From: Chitinispirillales bacterium ANBcel5
GTDB taxonomy: Bacteria > Fibrobacterota > Chitinivibrionia > Chitinivibrionales > Chitinispirillaceae
Assembly (NCBI GenBank): GCA_029688955.1
Contig: JARUKZ010000007.1
Span: 62,001 to 126,000, forward strand
Reading direction: 5' to 3'
DNA: 64,000 bases
Below, in pieces: positions 1 through 9,272 of the stretch. The translations under genes were made by a program, and so were the position numbers. Each line of letters begins with the position of its first letter. The stretch's first letter is position 1. Under the pieces are notes generated by a model. The model was not told the DNA's origin, searched no databases, and was given only the letters and a program-made list of their open reading frames with translations.

Positions 1-897
1 TGCAATTCTTTCTCTACGTTTGTAAAAGATAAATAATCCGATGATAATCATAATTGCTGGCATTAAAACAATATTTGTTATCCTTATCAGGTTAGGCGCA
101 AACGATCCTTCGCCAATGAGATCGCTGGTAATAGAGTTGTCCCTGATCGCACGGGAACGAATATCAATAAGGTTGTTATCGAGTGTAAGCCAATCTACAA
201 GGTTTAACATTAACGTGAGATTATTTTTGGATGCATTTTCGGCAGAGACAAAATCAGCATCACCAATTACAACAAGATTTGCATTTTCATTAGAACTAAC
301 AAAGGGATAGGATACATCACTTGCGGATGCTGCAGACAGATTTATCTGGCTTAGTTTGTCATCGTCACTTATTTGGGTTTCAGTTGAGGTTGTGGTGATC
401 TCTCCGTCAAAATAACTATTGAAACTTCCTGATAAGTGTGCAGCTAAAATATGTGGTGAGGTTTTGTCTTCATCCGGCGGTACCCAATCCTGTTGGGGGT
501 TCAAATTAAAGAAACCTTCTGCGATCCAACTTTCTTTACTTGATGAAGCCAGAGCTGTTGCTTTAATATCACTTTCAGGATCATCTTCTGTTGGAATGGT
601 CAAAGAGCTTACCCATGGTAGCACTACATCAGCAAGGGATGATACGGCAGGATTTGTTTCGTTAAATCCATCGCCCCTTACACGTACAAAGTAGGGATAG
701 GGAACGTTAACATGCATGCTAAATGGTCCAAAGTTCTGTGGAATTTGAACCTGACCACATGAAGGGTCAAGAACAAGATTACGCTCTACACGTACACCAT
801 AATGTTCTAATAAGTCTAAAATAGGGGTTTCTTTGACTTGTCCCATTACTCCATGTTGAAAGCTGACATCCACCGCATCAGCCATCACGATCAAATT
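1..897 (-). CDS. GldG-like ABC transporter auxiliary protein, C-terminal fragment (partial, out of frame)
   Basis: Reading the minus strand from about 897 to the left edge gives an uninterrupted frame in the register expected to continue the GldG-like gene at 878-1696. It starts with NLIVMADAVDVSFQHG, which is how this family continues after its conserved MRGG turn, and ends near the edge with a hydrophobic segment (PAIMIIIGLFIFYKRR) that fits the C-terminal membrane anchor of ABC_transp_aux/GldG proteins. The first ATG in this frame is at 885. There is no ribosome binding site there, so this is the distal part of one gene rather than a separate gene. The gene runs off the left edge. The two halves are separated by a single extra base in a G9 run. 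Confidence 0.75.
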
Positions 898-1696
898 CCC
901 CCCCCCTCATAAAGAACTGATCAAGTGCATAAAGCGTTTTCTGGTCAAACTCAGAGCCTCCGGGAACGATAAGTGTTCTTATCTTGCTGTCAACAGGATT
1001 GCCATCACTTAACTCAACAGTTTCAACTGTGTAGTTTTCTTTTAATCCTTCAAACAAAGGGGTGTATAGTTGTTGAATCGATGATGGAGGATTTGGATCT
1101 TGTTGGTGCATTTGGGGCATAGGCATAGAATTACCTTCAGTATCGAGAACTCCTACAGTAGGAACCTCAGTACGAACCACTCGCATAATTGCCTGTGTAA
1201 GATCATATTCCAAATTATGCAGGTTTTGTATTACAGGGATAGATTCACTCCTATCCTCAAAAAGGATAGCTAATCCAAGATACCCGTTCATTACCTGGGC
1301 CTTATCTCTGTCAAACGACTGAATTTGAACTTCAGGAATTCCAAGTGACTGTGCAGCCTGACGTATTTGCTGGTCATCTGCGGGATCTTCGTAGGTGATC
1401 CTCAGATTTGGCCCTGAGTAGGCTTTGTACTCAGAAAGTAAGTCTTTAATAGTTGCTACAGTCTGGTGCATATGAGAGGGAAGGTTTTTTGATAAAAACA
1501 CTCTAACATTTACCAGATCATTAAGCTCCCTTAAAGCTCGTTTGGTTGGCTCTGAAACGCTATACTGTTTTGATTCAGTCATGTCGATACGAGTGAAATA
1601 CCGTGTAGAGAGATAGTTGAGAGCCACCAGAACGGCTAAGACTGCAGCGATAAAGATCGACAGCTCAGTACGGTTTTTAAATTTTTTATTTTCCAT
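878..1696 (-). CDS. GldG-like ABC transporter auxiliary protein, N-terminal part (frameshifted)
   Basis: 272 residues. An N-terminal membrane segment (about residues 14-30) is followed by an extracytoplasmic domain typical of the GldG/ABC_transp_aux family (intrinsic-membrane partners of GldA/GldF-type exporters): the entry region TRIDMTESKQYSVSEPT and the later NLEYDLTQAIMRV and LIVPGG segments. The family is normally about 450-600 residues long, whereas this frame stops after MRGGEFDRDG. Removing one G from the run at 898-906 restores MRGGNLIVMADA and an open frame to the window edge. It lies 23 bp downstream of the permease gene at 1720-2436, in the operon order ATPase, permease, auxiliary protein. 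The function is inferred: export of an unknown substrate, not necessarily gliding. Confidence 0.85.
   Translation of the reverse strand: MENKKFKNRTELSIFIAAVLAVLVALNYLSTRYFTRIDMTESKQYSVSEPTKRALRELNDLVNVRVFLSKNLPSHMHQTVATIKDLLSEYKAYSGPNLRITYEDPADDQQIRQAAQSLGIPEVQIQSFDRDKAQVMNGYLGLAILFEDRSESIPVIQNLHNLEYDLTQAIMRVVRTEVPTVGVLDTEGNSMPMPQMHQQDPNPPSSIQQLYTPLFEGLKENYTVETVELSDGNPVDSKIRTLIVPGGSEFDQKTLYALDQFFMRGGEFDRDG
898..906 (-). repeat. G9 homopolymer at the frameshift point
   Basis: Nine consecutive G on the minus strand lie inside the GldG-like gene. Eight G would keep the downstream 897 bases in frame. Either an assembly or sequencing slip, or a slippage-prone site able to switch the gene on and off. 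Confidence 0.9.
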
Positions 1697-1719
1697 AATT
1701 ATTATCCGTCTCCAGTGTT

Positions 1720-2436
1720 TTATTCGTATTTTCTGCTACCAAGTGATTGTACATTCAGAAATAGAAAAAATCCAATTACTGACAGGTAATAAATAATGTT
1801 TCTACTGTCAATAACTCCGCGCTCAATGCTTTCAAAATGATTGGCGAGGCTTAGATGGCTTAAAATGGGAACCATAGCTGAAGGCATCCTTAAAGTCATA
1901 AAAGGACTTCCGATCATTATTAAAATGAAAATTGCTACAAGTCCTAAGATAAAAGCCACGATCTGATTTTCTGTATGTGAAGAAACCCAGAGCCCTATCG
2001 ATAAATAGGCGGCCCCCATTAATATTGCCCCTAAATAACCACCAATAATAGGGCCTGGATCAGGATTACCCAAAATCATTAATGTTACAGGTATTGTAAG
2101 GGACAGTAAAATTACAATGGCAAGGAAACTGAAACTTGCTAAAAATTTACCTAAAACTACCTGAACATCACTTACTGGCCATGTCAGAAGAAGCTCAAGA
2201 GTTTTAACTTTCTTCTCTTCTGCCCAGCTTCTCATTGTAATAGCTGGTACCAGAAAAAGAAAAACCCAGGGGAGCAGACTGAAATAGGATCTCATCTCCA
2301 CTTGGTTAACAAGAAAGAACGTCTGAAAATATAAAAAATTGGTTACAGCAAGATAAACAGTTATAAATATATAAGCAATAGGCGATATGAAAAATGAAAC
2401 AAATTCTTTTTTAAAAATCGCCAGAACCGTATTCAT
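1720..2436 (-). CDS. ABC-2 type permease, GldF-like
   Basis: 238 residues with about six membrane segments. The first (ISPIAYIFITVYLAVTNFL) follows a short cytoplasmic N-terminus. The motif MRSWAEEKKVKTLELLLTWP (about residues 68-87) is the cytoplasmic E-E-K/T-x-E-L-L-P element shared by GldF, NosY and other ABC-2 permeases. Length and topology match the GldF family. The ATPase gene 2440-3393 ends 3 bp upstream of this start, so the two are surely co-transcribed and probably form a homodimeric permease with the ATPase. The exported substrate is unknown. In Bacteroidetes the GldA/GldF/GldG set contributes to gliding, but similar sets occur in non-gliding bacteria. Confidence 0.88.
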   Translation of the reverse strand: MNTVLAIFKKEFVSFFISPIAYIFITVYLAVTNFLYFQTFFLVNQVEMRSYFSLLPWVFLFLVPAITMRSWAEEKKVKTLELLLTWPVSDVQVVLGKFLASFSFLAIVILLSLTIPVTLMILGNPDPGPIIGGYLGAILMGAAYLSIGLWVSSHTENQIVAFILGLVAIFILIMIGSPFMTLRMPSAMVPILSHLSLANHFESIERGVIDSRNIIYYLSVIGFFLFLNVQSLGSRKYE

Positions 2437-2439
2437 GAA

Positions 2440-3393
2440 TTAACCCCTTGTTAGTTGAGTGAACACCTCTTCAAGGCTTGCAGATTCTTTTCTGAGTTCC
2501 GCAAGACTCCAACCATTATCAACAACACATTTAAACAACTCTTCACCTATCTCCTCTTTATTGCTTCCTTGCACTTCAACATTATTCCACTCCCCATCAG
2601 AAGCATCGAAAGAGACGGTGTTGATGTTGGGTAATTGGGACATGGTGGATCTGATTGTTTCCTTCTCTCCCTTAATCTTAAGCATATAACGGCTACCGCC
2701 TTCAGATCCGTGTGTAAGCTCATCGGGTGTACCGGTCGCTACAATTGATCCTTCATTTATTATAAGTAATCTATCGCAAGTTGCACTAACCTCGGAGAGA
2801 ATATGGGAACAGTAGATCACTGTTTTTTCTTTTCCAATTCTTCTGATCAAATTTCTGATCTCAACAATCTGATTCGGGTCAAGTCCGGACATCGGTTCGT
2901 CTAGGATTAATAAGTCCGGATCGTGCATCATTGCCTGAGCAAGACCCACACGTTGGCGATACCCCTTAGAGAGTTTCCCAATCTGACGCCCAGACATTTG
3001 AGAGATGTTGCAGATGGTAAACATCTCATCTATTCTTCTTTTTAAAACGCCTGCTTTTAGGCCTCTTATCTCTCCTACAAAATTTAGATATTCTTTTACG
3101 GTCATGTCGGGGTAAAGAGGGGTGTTTTCAGGAAGATACCCTATCTTTTTTCTGACCTGTAGGTTGTTTTGGCTGGTATCAGTCCCATCTACCAGAACTG
3201 TGCCATTGGTTGGGGGAATAAAGCAGGTAATAATACGCATCGTTGTCGTTTTACCAGCGCCGTTGGGTCCAAGGAATCCAAATACTTCACCCTTTTTGAT
3301 GTGAAAGTTCAGATTCTTTACGGCGTGAACCTCTCCGAACTTTTTGTGAAGGTTTTGCACCTCCAACATGAACGCACTATCATTTGCTTGCAT
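2440..3393 (-). CDS. ABC transporter ATPase, GldA-like
   Basis: 317 residues. Walker A GPNGAGKTTT at residues 42-51, signature region LSKGYRQRVGLAQAM, Walker B LLILDEPMSGLDP and the switch histidine in CSHILSE. The domain covers about residues 8-235 and is followed by a regulatory tail of about 80 residues, as in GldA/CcmA-type export ATPases. It powers the permease encoded immediately downstream. First gene of the three-gene minus-strand operon; the 239 bp upstream, to the H1-like gene, should hold the promoter, but I cannot pick a convincing one. Confidence 0.9.
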   Translation of the reverse strand: MQANDSAFMLEVQNLHKKFGEVHAVKNLNFHIKKGEVFGFLGPNGAGKTTTMRIITCFIPPTNGTVLVDGTDTSQNNLQVRKKIGYLPENTPLYPDMTVKEYLNFVGEIRGLKAGVLKRRIDEMFTICNISQMSGRQIGKLSKGYRQRVGLAQAMMHDPDLLILDEPMSGLDPNQIVEIRNLIRRIGKEKTVIYCSHILSEVSATCDRLLIINEGSIVATGTPDELTHGSEGGSRYMLKIKGEKETIRSTMSQLPNINTVSFDASDGEWNNVEVQGSNKEEIGEELFKCVVDNGWSLAELRKESASLEEVFTQLTRG

Positions 3394-3632
3394 AAAGTAC
3401 CACCGTTGGATGAGCTAAGGTGAATTGATGTGATAAGAACTTGTTCTGAGGATTTATTCCAGAGAATCAATAAGAACACTTTTTGATTTCAGAACCGTTC
3501 TTCTTTTTTGGTTCTAAATACGTCTTGTACTCTGGATTATTGTAAGAAGATGTTTTTTTTTGATTTTAGAGGGGATGTTGCTATATCCCCCCGATAATCA
3601 ATGAGGTATAGACTTGTGTTACTATCTAAGTT

Positions 3633-3806
3633 TTATTCCTCGTTCTTTTTGGCTTCCTGGATTTGAATTCTTAAATCCTGGGCCATTTTCTTAATGCTTT
3701 GAAGACTTTTTCTTGCACGTGTTCCAGCTGATTTATTGCCACGTTCAAATTTTTCGTATTCCTCTTTGAGTATTTCAACTTCATTTAAAAATTCCTGAAG
3801 ACTCAT
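3633..3806 (-). CDS. histone H1-like (Hc1-type) mini-protein
   Basis: A 57-residue gene. A strong ribosome binding site (AAGGAGGAAC) sits directly before ATG at 3806. The product is highly charged and helical, with the segment RGNKSAGTRARKSLQSIKKM (about residues 22-41), matching the K-G-N-K-A-A-G-T-R-x-R-K signature of the bacterial histone H1-like Hc1 family common in Bacteroidetes and Chlamydiae. Such proteins bind DNA non-specifically or act as small nucleoid factors. It has its own leader between SppA and the ABC operon and appears monocistronic. Assignment rests on the signature and length; DNA binding is inferred. Confidence 0.85.
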   Translation of the reverse strand: MSLQEFLNEVEILKEEYEKFERGNKSAGTRARKSLQSIKKMAQDLRIQIQEAKKNEE

Positions 3807-3958
3807 TGTTCCTCCTTGGAGAAGATAATTGAAAAGGGATTGAAAGTTTTACGTTTTTAATAGGGCGCATGGTTTGTACCCGCATCATAATATCATAATT
3901 GACAGCGTGTTTGCGCCAGTCTTTTTCGCTTTTTTATGGGGTTTTTACCTAAAAAATC

Positions 3959-4834
3959 CTATTTAAGCTTGTAATATAGCCCGGTAGGTTGGAAAAAAGA
4001 TGATGAGAATGGAAGAATATCTTGTACGGTTTCGGTTATTATGCGTGAGAATAAAGAACGTTGTTTGAGATTCTCTACCGGTCTGGTTCCTTCAGGAACT
4101 CCTGTTAATTTTTGCAGATAGCCAAGTGCGTCCTCAAAACCTCCAAGTGTGTCAATTAAATTTTTATTCAATGCCTGCCGACCAGTAAAAATACTGCCAT
4201 CAGCAAGGGATTTTACCTCACTGAGCTCAAGATCACGTGAACTGGCAATATCAGTGATAAACTGATCATGAGTATCGTGCAACAATTCCTGAAGCAGCCC
4301 TTCTTCGTAATGGGTCATCTCCCTGTGAGGACTGGCGATATCCTTATATTCTGCACTTTTTATCGTTCGGAAGCCTATACCCAATCTATCTGTCAATTCT
4401 TTTGTTTCAGGAGAAGTAAAAATAACGCCGATTGAACCGGTTAAGGTTCCTGGTGAGGCAAAGATCTTACTTGAAGGAGCACTTATATAATACCCCCCGG
4501 AAGCGGCAATAGCTCCCATACTTACCACTACGGGTTTATCGCTTTCTTTGTATCTAACTATCTCACTGTATATCTCCTGACACGGAGCTACTGCACCACC
4601 CTGTGAATCAATCCTGAGTAACACTCCTGCAATGCTTGGGTCAAGGCGAAAGGATTTTAGCTCCTGCACCACACTTTCGGATTCAGTGATTACACCGTTA
4701 ATTCTGACAAGACCCAGTTTCCTTAGTGATGATGAGCTTTTGACACTGTGTTGGTTAGGGCTTAAGGAAATTATAATTCCAAATATGATGGGAAAAAAGA
4801 TCACCAGTGCAATGATATATTTTTGAAATTTCAC
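3959..4834 (-). CDS. sppA: signal peptide peptidase SppA-type (family S49, short form)
   Basis: 291 residues, single S49 domain as in the Bacillus/archaeal form. Membrane anchor at residues 6-24. The nucleophile is Ser112 in MGAIAASGGYYISAP and the probable general base is Lys164 in SAEYKDIASPHREM. It also carries DSQGG and TGSIGVIF, conserved in the fold. It degrades cleaved signal peptides in the membrane. The start ATG overlaps the stop of the upstream lytic transglycosylase gene (ATGA), so translation is coupled. A second, double-domain SppA lies at 7518-9272, so this genome has both architectures close together. Confidence 0.92.
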   Translation of the reverse strand: MKFQKYIIALVIFFPIIFGIIISLSPNQHSVKSSSSLRKLGLVRINGVITESESVVQELKSFRLDPSIAGVLLRIDSQGGAVAPCQEIYSEIVRYKESDKPVVVSMGAIAASGGYYISAPSSKIFASPGTLTGSIGVIFTSPETKELTDRLGIGFRTIKSAEYKDIASPHREMTHYEEGLLQELLHDTHDQFITDIASSRDLELSEVKSLADGSIFTGRQALNKNLIDTLGGFEDALGYLQKLTGVPEGTRPVENLKQRSLFSRIITETVQDILPFSSSFFQPTGLYYKLK

Positions 4835-6912
4835 CTGGTATCTCCTGTGCGAATCACTTTGATAGTATCACCTGGCATTAAAACAGCATCCTGCTGGAGA
4901 TCGTTTAATTCATACAACCTCTCTAATGAGATATCAAAGAGGTTAGAAATCCTCCATAAGTTATCACCTTGTCTTATTTGGTAATATATAATCTGCTTGG
5001 AATCTTCGCTCTCGCTGCTGGTTTCAGGAGTGGCACTGGGAGAAGCAGATGCTTTCGATTTCTCATAGTAAAGAATATCTCCGGGAAAAATACTTGGATT
5101 ACGGGAACTGAAATTATTGGCCTTTAAAAGATCACTGAGACTTATTCCAAGATCTTTAGCTATGGAGTAGGGGGAGTCGCCGCTTTTTACAACATACTCC
5201 GCCATTTCTGAATCGGAAGTTGAAGTAGTGTTTTGGCTTCTAACAGGTGCAGAACGATAAATAATTAGACGTTGCTCTAAACCAAGTTGTTCTGGATTAT
5301 CTAAATTGTTCCAATCACAGATGTCCTGTACAGAGACACCGAATTGTTGTGCGATTCGCCAAAGAGTATCACCAGGTCTTGTTCTATATGTTATTCTTTG
5401 TGCTCCTTCAGTTTGTCCCCCTGAAGGGCTTCTTTGTTGAGGCGTAGATGCTCTTTGTGCTGTTTCTTTACCAACAGCAGGAAGTGGAATATATAGGTGG
5501 TTTCCTGCGATAATTCTGTTGGTTCTTAGCCTGTTTACACTCCTGATTGCCTCAACTGTTACACCAAAATTTCTGGCAATAGCAATAAGGTTATCACCTC
5601 TGCGGATTCGGTATCTGTACCATCGTACCTTTTTCTCGTCAGGTAAGTCACTAATAAATTCTCTAAATGTTTCAGCGTACCCATTAGGTAAATAAAGAAG
5701 TACATCTGACATATCTGGTGGTGTACTCCAGTGAAGGATATGTGGATTAATTCTCCTTAAAGTATCCAGCTCAATACCTATGCCTTCTGCGATTGTAGAT
5801 AGTTCTATACACTCATGAACATAGACCGTGTCTCTATCAAAAACAAAATCCTCTTCATAAGTGAAACCAAATACATCGGGATTTTTGGCTACAATCAGTG
5901 AGGCAAGGTAAAGAGGAACGTAGTTCATTGTTTCTCTTGGTAAAGATAAACCCCAGTAATCATCACTGGAAGCATTTCTGATTGCTCTGCCAAGCCTGCC
6001 CTCACCACAGTTATACGCTGCAAGAGCGAGATACCAATGATTAAAATCGTTATACAATTTTGACAGGTAACGTATAGCTGCATCGGCACTTTTTAAGGGA
6101 TCTCTTCGTTCATCAATCCAATAATTTTGGCGCAAGCCGTATACTCTACCGGTAGAAGGAATGAATTGCCAGATTCCGGCAGCATGAGCAGGGGAGTAAG
6201 CCACAGGATTAAACCCACTTTCAAGAATAGGTAAATAGGCAAGATCCTGTGGCAATCCCGCATCCTTAAACATCTGTTTCTTTACAGGTAGGTAGTATCC
6301 GGCGCGCTTAAGCCAACGATCAAAAATGCCTCTGCGGCTTCTCATGAAAAATAAAAGTGAGCGTTTCACTCTTGAATTCCAGACAATTGGAATGTCATAA
6401 CTAACTTCGCTTTGACTCGAAAGCTTGTGTAAAATTATGCTATCCTCGGGTTGTACTTCAAGAGTATCGAGGGTAGAGAGTAAGCGTTTTTTAAAGTAGA
6501 GCACCGAAATCATCTCGGGGACAGCAAATTCTTCGGGCATTTCATTACTGTATATATAAACAATATCATCAAGATATGCCTCCAGAGGAAACCAGCTCAT
6601 ATCCGCATAATCTATTCCTATCCGAATAAGATCAATTGTTTCTTTTAATACAGAATCAGCTTTTTTAAACTCCTCGTTTTGATAACTCTTCCGGGCATAC
6701 CTAAGAAGCTCATCGATATTAGCACTTTCTACCTTCTCCTGATATTTTTCAGTAGAATCGAGGTGTGAGTCGATTATCTCTACTTCTTCTATTACTTTGG
6801 GCTCTGGGGCGGCAACATCTTCAGTATACTGTTCTTTAAGAGCTGATGCACATCCTGCCAGTAGTATAACGGGCAGTACCAGCAAAGTTCTGCCAAAAGA
6901 AAAATTTTGCAT
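4831..6912 (-). CDS. membrane-bound lytic transglycosylase, MltD-like, with four LysM domains
   Basis: 693 residues. Lipoprotein signal with lipobox LLAGC (Cys21). A linker of about 190 residues precedes a family-1 SLT domain (about 205-345): catalytic Glu231 in ILESGFNP, then GIWQFIPSTGRVYGL and LALAAYNCGEGRLGRAI. Four LysM domains follow at about 432-476, 508-552, 572-616 and 643-686; the last three linkers are Ser/Thr/Pro-rich. It cleaves glycan strands of peptidoglycan to 1,6-anhydromuramoyl ends in the periplasm. E. coli MltD has fewer LysM copies. Probably acts in wall remodelling. The short SppA gene is translationally coupled downstream. Confidence 0.93.
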   Translation of the reverse strand: MQNFSFGRTLLVLPVILLAGCASALKEQYTEDVAAPEPKVIEEVEIIDSHLDSTEKYQEKVESANIDELLRYARKSYQNEEFKKADSVLKETIDLIRIGIDYADMSWFPLEAYLDDIVYIYSNEMPEEFAVPEMISVLYFKKRLLSTLDTLEVQPEDSIILHKLSSQSEVSYDIPIVWNSRVKRSLLFFMRSRRGIFDRWLKRAGYYLPVKKQMFKDAGLPQDLAYLPILESGFNPVAYSPAHAAGIWQFIPSTGRVYGLRQNYWIDERRDPLKSADAAIRYLSKLYNDFNHWYLALAAYNCGEGRLGRAIRNASSDDYWGLSLPRETMNYVPLYLASLIVAKNPDVFGFTYEEDFVFDRDTVYVHECIELSTIAEGIGIELDTLRRINPHILHWSTPPDMSDVLLYLPNGYAETFREFISDLPDEKKVRWYRYRIRRGDNLIAIARNFGVTVEAIRSVNRLRTNRIIAGNHLYIPLPAVGKETAQRASTPQQRSPSGGQTEGAQRITYRTRPGDTLWRIAQQFGVSVQDICDWNNLDNPEQLGLEQRLIIYRSAPVRSQNTTSTSDSEMAEYVVKSGDSPYSIAKDLGISLSDLLKANNFSSRNPSIFPGDILYYEKSKASASPSATPETSSESEDSKQIIYYQIRQGDNLWRISNLFDISLERLYELNDLQQDAVLMPGDTIKVIRTGDTR

Positions 6913-7054
6913 AAATCCTACTAAAAATATTTTGTTAAACAGTTAAATTAGATTACAGCTATCTGCATTTAAATAAATCACAAATACCTGAATTATAAAA
7001 TTACATCATGTTATATACTTAGAAGCAAGAACAAGTAAGTATCATGAAAATAGT

Positions 7055-7258
7055 TTAATAAAAATCTTTTAACTGAAAATTTTGTTTGTTTGTTCTGTAT
7101 AATACCGGGTTAAAACTTTTACACTTTTTTTCAGCCCATTTTATCTCTTCAAGAACGTTTTTTCGCTTTGAATCACAGTAATTTACATAAATTCTAGTTT
7201 TTTTGGAACACTTACTTTGGTGAGGGCATTGTGTACAGGAGGTTTTGAGAAACTGCAT
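7055..7258 (-). CDS. small cysteine-rich protein, unknown function
   Basis: 67 residues from ATG at 7258, chosen over the upstream GTG at 7267 because AGGAG ends 8 bp before this ATG. Contains CTQCPHQSKC near the N-terminus plus two later Cys (NYCDSK, KKCKSF), an arrangement that could bind Zn or an Fe-S cluster. The rest is basic and aromatic with no membrane segment. I do not recognise a family. It stands alone, 142 bp upstream of the transglycosylase gene on the same strand and divergent from the long SppA gene. Confidence 0.6.
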   Translation of the reverse strand: MQFLKTSCTQCPHQSKCSKKTRIYVNYCDSKRKNVLEEIKWAEKKCKSFNPVLYRTNKQNFQLKDFY

Positions 7259-7517
7259 GCTTTTCACTCCTAAATAGTGCTTCGTTGTAACTTAAGACTC
7301 AGTATACACAACAATAGATGGTATTTCAAGTCTTAAAACCCCCAGTATTTTGTGGCTGTTTTATATCAATGAATTACAGGAAAATGAATCGAAACTTTTA
7401 GGATGTTCTCTATATCGATTTAGCTGTTCACTGGGATCGTTCAGATTATATATTAAATACATCAGTTTTTTTTCCGGCTTTTAGAGGACCCAGAAAAAGA
7501 AATCAAAGGAGTGTAAA

Positions 7518-9272
7518 ATGCATGTACTTACAAAAGTGCTTGCAGTCATAGGTGCTGTTACTCTTATTACTGTGATTATTTTCATTGTTTTTGGTATTTA
7601 TACACGACACACAAGGGATAGAATCTATCCGGAAACGGTACTTGAAATTGATTTTGGCCTTGGTTTGGTTGAATCACCACCACCGAGCCCGGTAAACAGG
7701 CTGATCAGAGGTGAACGTTTAAGGATCAGAGAGATTGTGGAGGCATTGGATACTGGTGCCCAAGATAACAGGGTACGCGCTGTGATTGCACGTATTGATG
7801 GTGGGCCATTTAGGTATGGTGATGTGCAGGAAATCCGTGATGCAGTGAAAAGGTTTCGGACATCTGGTAAGAGAGCCATTGCCTATGCTGAAACATTTGG
7901 AGAGTTTGGACCGGGCAATAGTTTATACTATCTGGCTTCTTCATTTGATGCAATATACCTGCAACCTTCAGGGGAACTTGGTCTTACAGGACTTTTATCC
8001 CAATCTCCGTTTATTGAACAAACTCTGGAGAAACTTGATGTCCAGGCCCAAATTACGGGCCGGGAGGAGTATAAAACTGCTCAATATTTATACACAGAGA
8101 GAGGGTTTACAGATGAACAGAGAGAGGTGGCCGAAAGTATTACTGATTCTATTTTATCTGTGATGGTTAGAGATATAGCGGCTGATCGTGACTTTGATGA
8201 ACAAACCCTTAGAAACCTTATAAAAGAGGGACCATTTGGGGCTCAGCAAGCTCTTGAGCATAATTTCGTCGATGAACTAGGGTACAGAGATGCAGCATTT
8301 ACCCGAATAAGGGAAGAAGCGGGTGAAAATGTCCGGTTCCTTTTTGCACAGAAATATATCAACCGGTTGCCACAAAACAGGCGCGGGGAAGCTATTGCCT
8401 TAATTTATGCTGATGGAGCAATTGTTAGAGGAAAAAGCAGATCCAATCCTTTTACTGGTGAGAGGCTTTTGGGAGCAAAAACAGTAGCTGCTGCGATCAG
8501 GGCTGCCGTTAGAGATAATGATGTCGGTGCTATTGTTTTGAGGATCAACAGTCCGGGGGGCTCTTATGTTGCTTCAGATAAAATTTGGAGAGAAACGGTA
8601 CAAGCCAGAAAAGCCGGGAAACCTGTAATAGCAAGTATGGGAGCCGTTGCAGGATCTGGGGGCTATTTCATTGCCATGGATGCTGAAAAAATAGTCGCTC
8701 ACCCTTCAACAATTACGGGCTCTATAGGAGTAGTGGGTGGTAAAGTGGTAACCAGAGGCTTTTTTAATAAACTCGGTATAACATTTGATGATGTGCGAAC
8801 CAGTGAGAATGCAGTATTGTGGTCACCCCTTCATCCCTATACCGAGCAAAATTGGGAGTACGTGAATTCATGGCTTGATAGAGTGTACGATGATTTTGTT
8901 ACTAAAGTGGCTGAAGGCAGAAATATGGAAAGAGAAAAGGTAGAGCAAGTTGCGAGGGGACGGGTCTACACCGGTACAGAAGCGCTCCATAATGGACTAA
9001 TCGATACTCTTGGAGGTTTTCCTGCAGCCTTCAACATAGCAAAAAGCGTTATGGGGATACCTGTAGATAAACCAGTGCGTGTTAAAATTTTTCCTGAGCC
9101 GCAAACCCTTCTTGAACAACTTACTGGTAGAACTCCAGAGAGCAGTGAACAGAGAGGGACGGAATTAGAGTTGCTTGAAAGTGGCAATGTAACGGATCTT
9201 ATAAAAGAAGGTGTTTTGGGTAAAGGGGATCTCAGGGGTATCCTTTATATGAACGAACCAATAGTGTATTAG
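7518..9272 (+). CDS. sppA: signal peptide peptidase SppA, 67K type (family S49, double domain)
   Basis: 584 residues, close to E. coli SppA (618). One N-terminal membrane anchor (residues 7-27), then two tandem S49 domains. As in the E. coli enzyme the catalytic dyad is split: the general base Lys186 (GREEYKTAQ) lies in the first domain and the nucleophile Ser380 (MGAVAGSGGYFIA) in the second. RINSPGG and TGSIGVVGG are also conserved. Start supported by AAGGAG 8 bp upstream. The gene ends in a 4-bp overlap with the convergent DUF2254 gene, leaving no room for a terminator. Confidence 0.93.
   Translation: MHVLTKVLAVIGAVTLITVIIFIVFGIYTRHTRDRIYPETVLEIDFGLGLVESPPPSPVNRLIRGERLRIREIVEALDTGAQDNRVRAVIARIDGGPFRYGDVQEIRDAVKRFRTSGKRAIAYAETFGEFGPGNSLYYLASSFDAIYLQPSGELGLTGLLSQSPFIEQTLEKLDVQAQITGREEYKTAQYLYTERGFTDEQREVAESITDSILSVMVRDIAADRDFDEQTLRNLIKEGPFGAQQALEHNFVDELGYRDAAFTRIREEAGENVRFLFAQKYINRLPQNRRGEAIALIYADGAIVRGKSRSNPFTGERLLGAKTVAAAIRAAVRDNDVGAIVLRINSPGGSYVASDKIWRETVQARKAGKPVIASMGAVAGSGGYFIAMDAEKIVAHPSTITGSIGVVGGKVVTRGFFNKLGITFDDVRTSENAVLWSPLHPYTEQNWEYVNSWLDRVYDDFVTKVAEGRNMEREKVEQVARGRVYTGTEALHNGLIDTLGGFPAAFNIAKSVMGIPVDKPVRVKIFPEPQTLLEQLTGRTPESSEQRGTELELLESGNVTDLIKEGVLGKGDLRGILYMNEPIVY

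Noticed and set aside
1-3393. Evidence for gliding motility from the GldA/F/G-like genes
   Set aside because: The same ABC set is found in non-gliding bacteria, and no other gld/spr genes are in the window.
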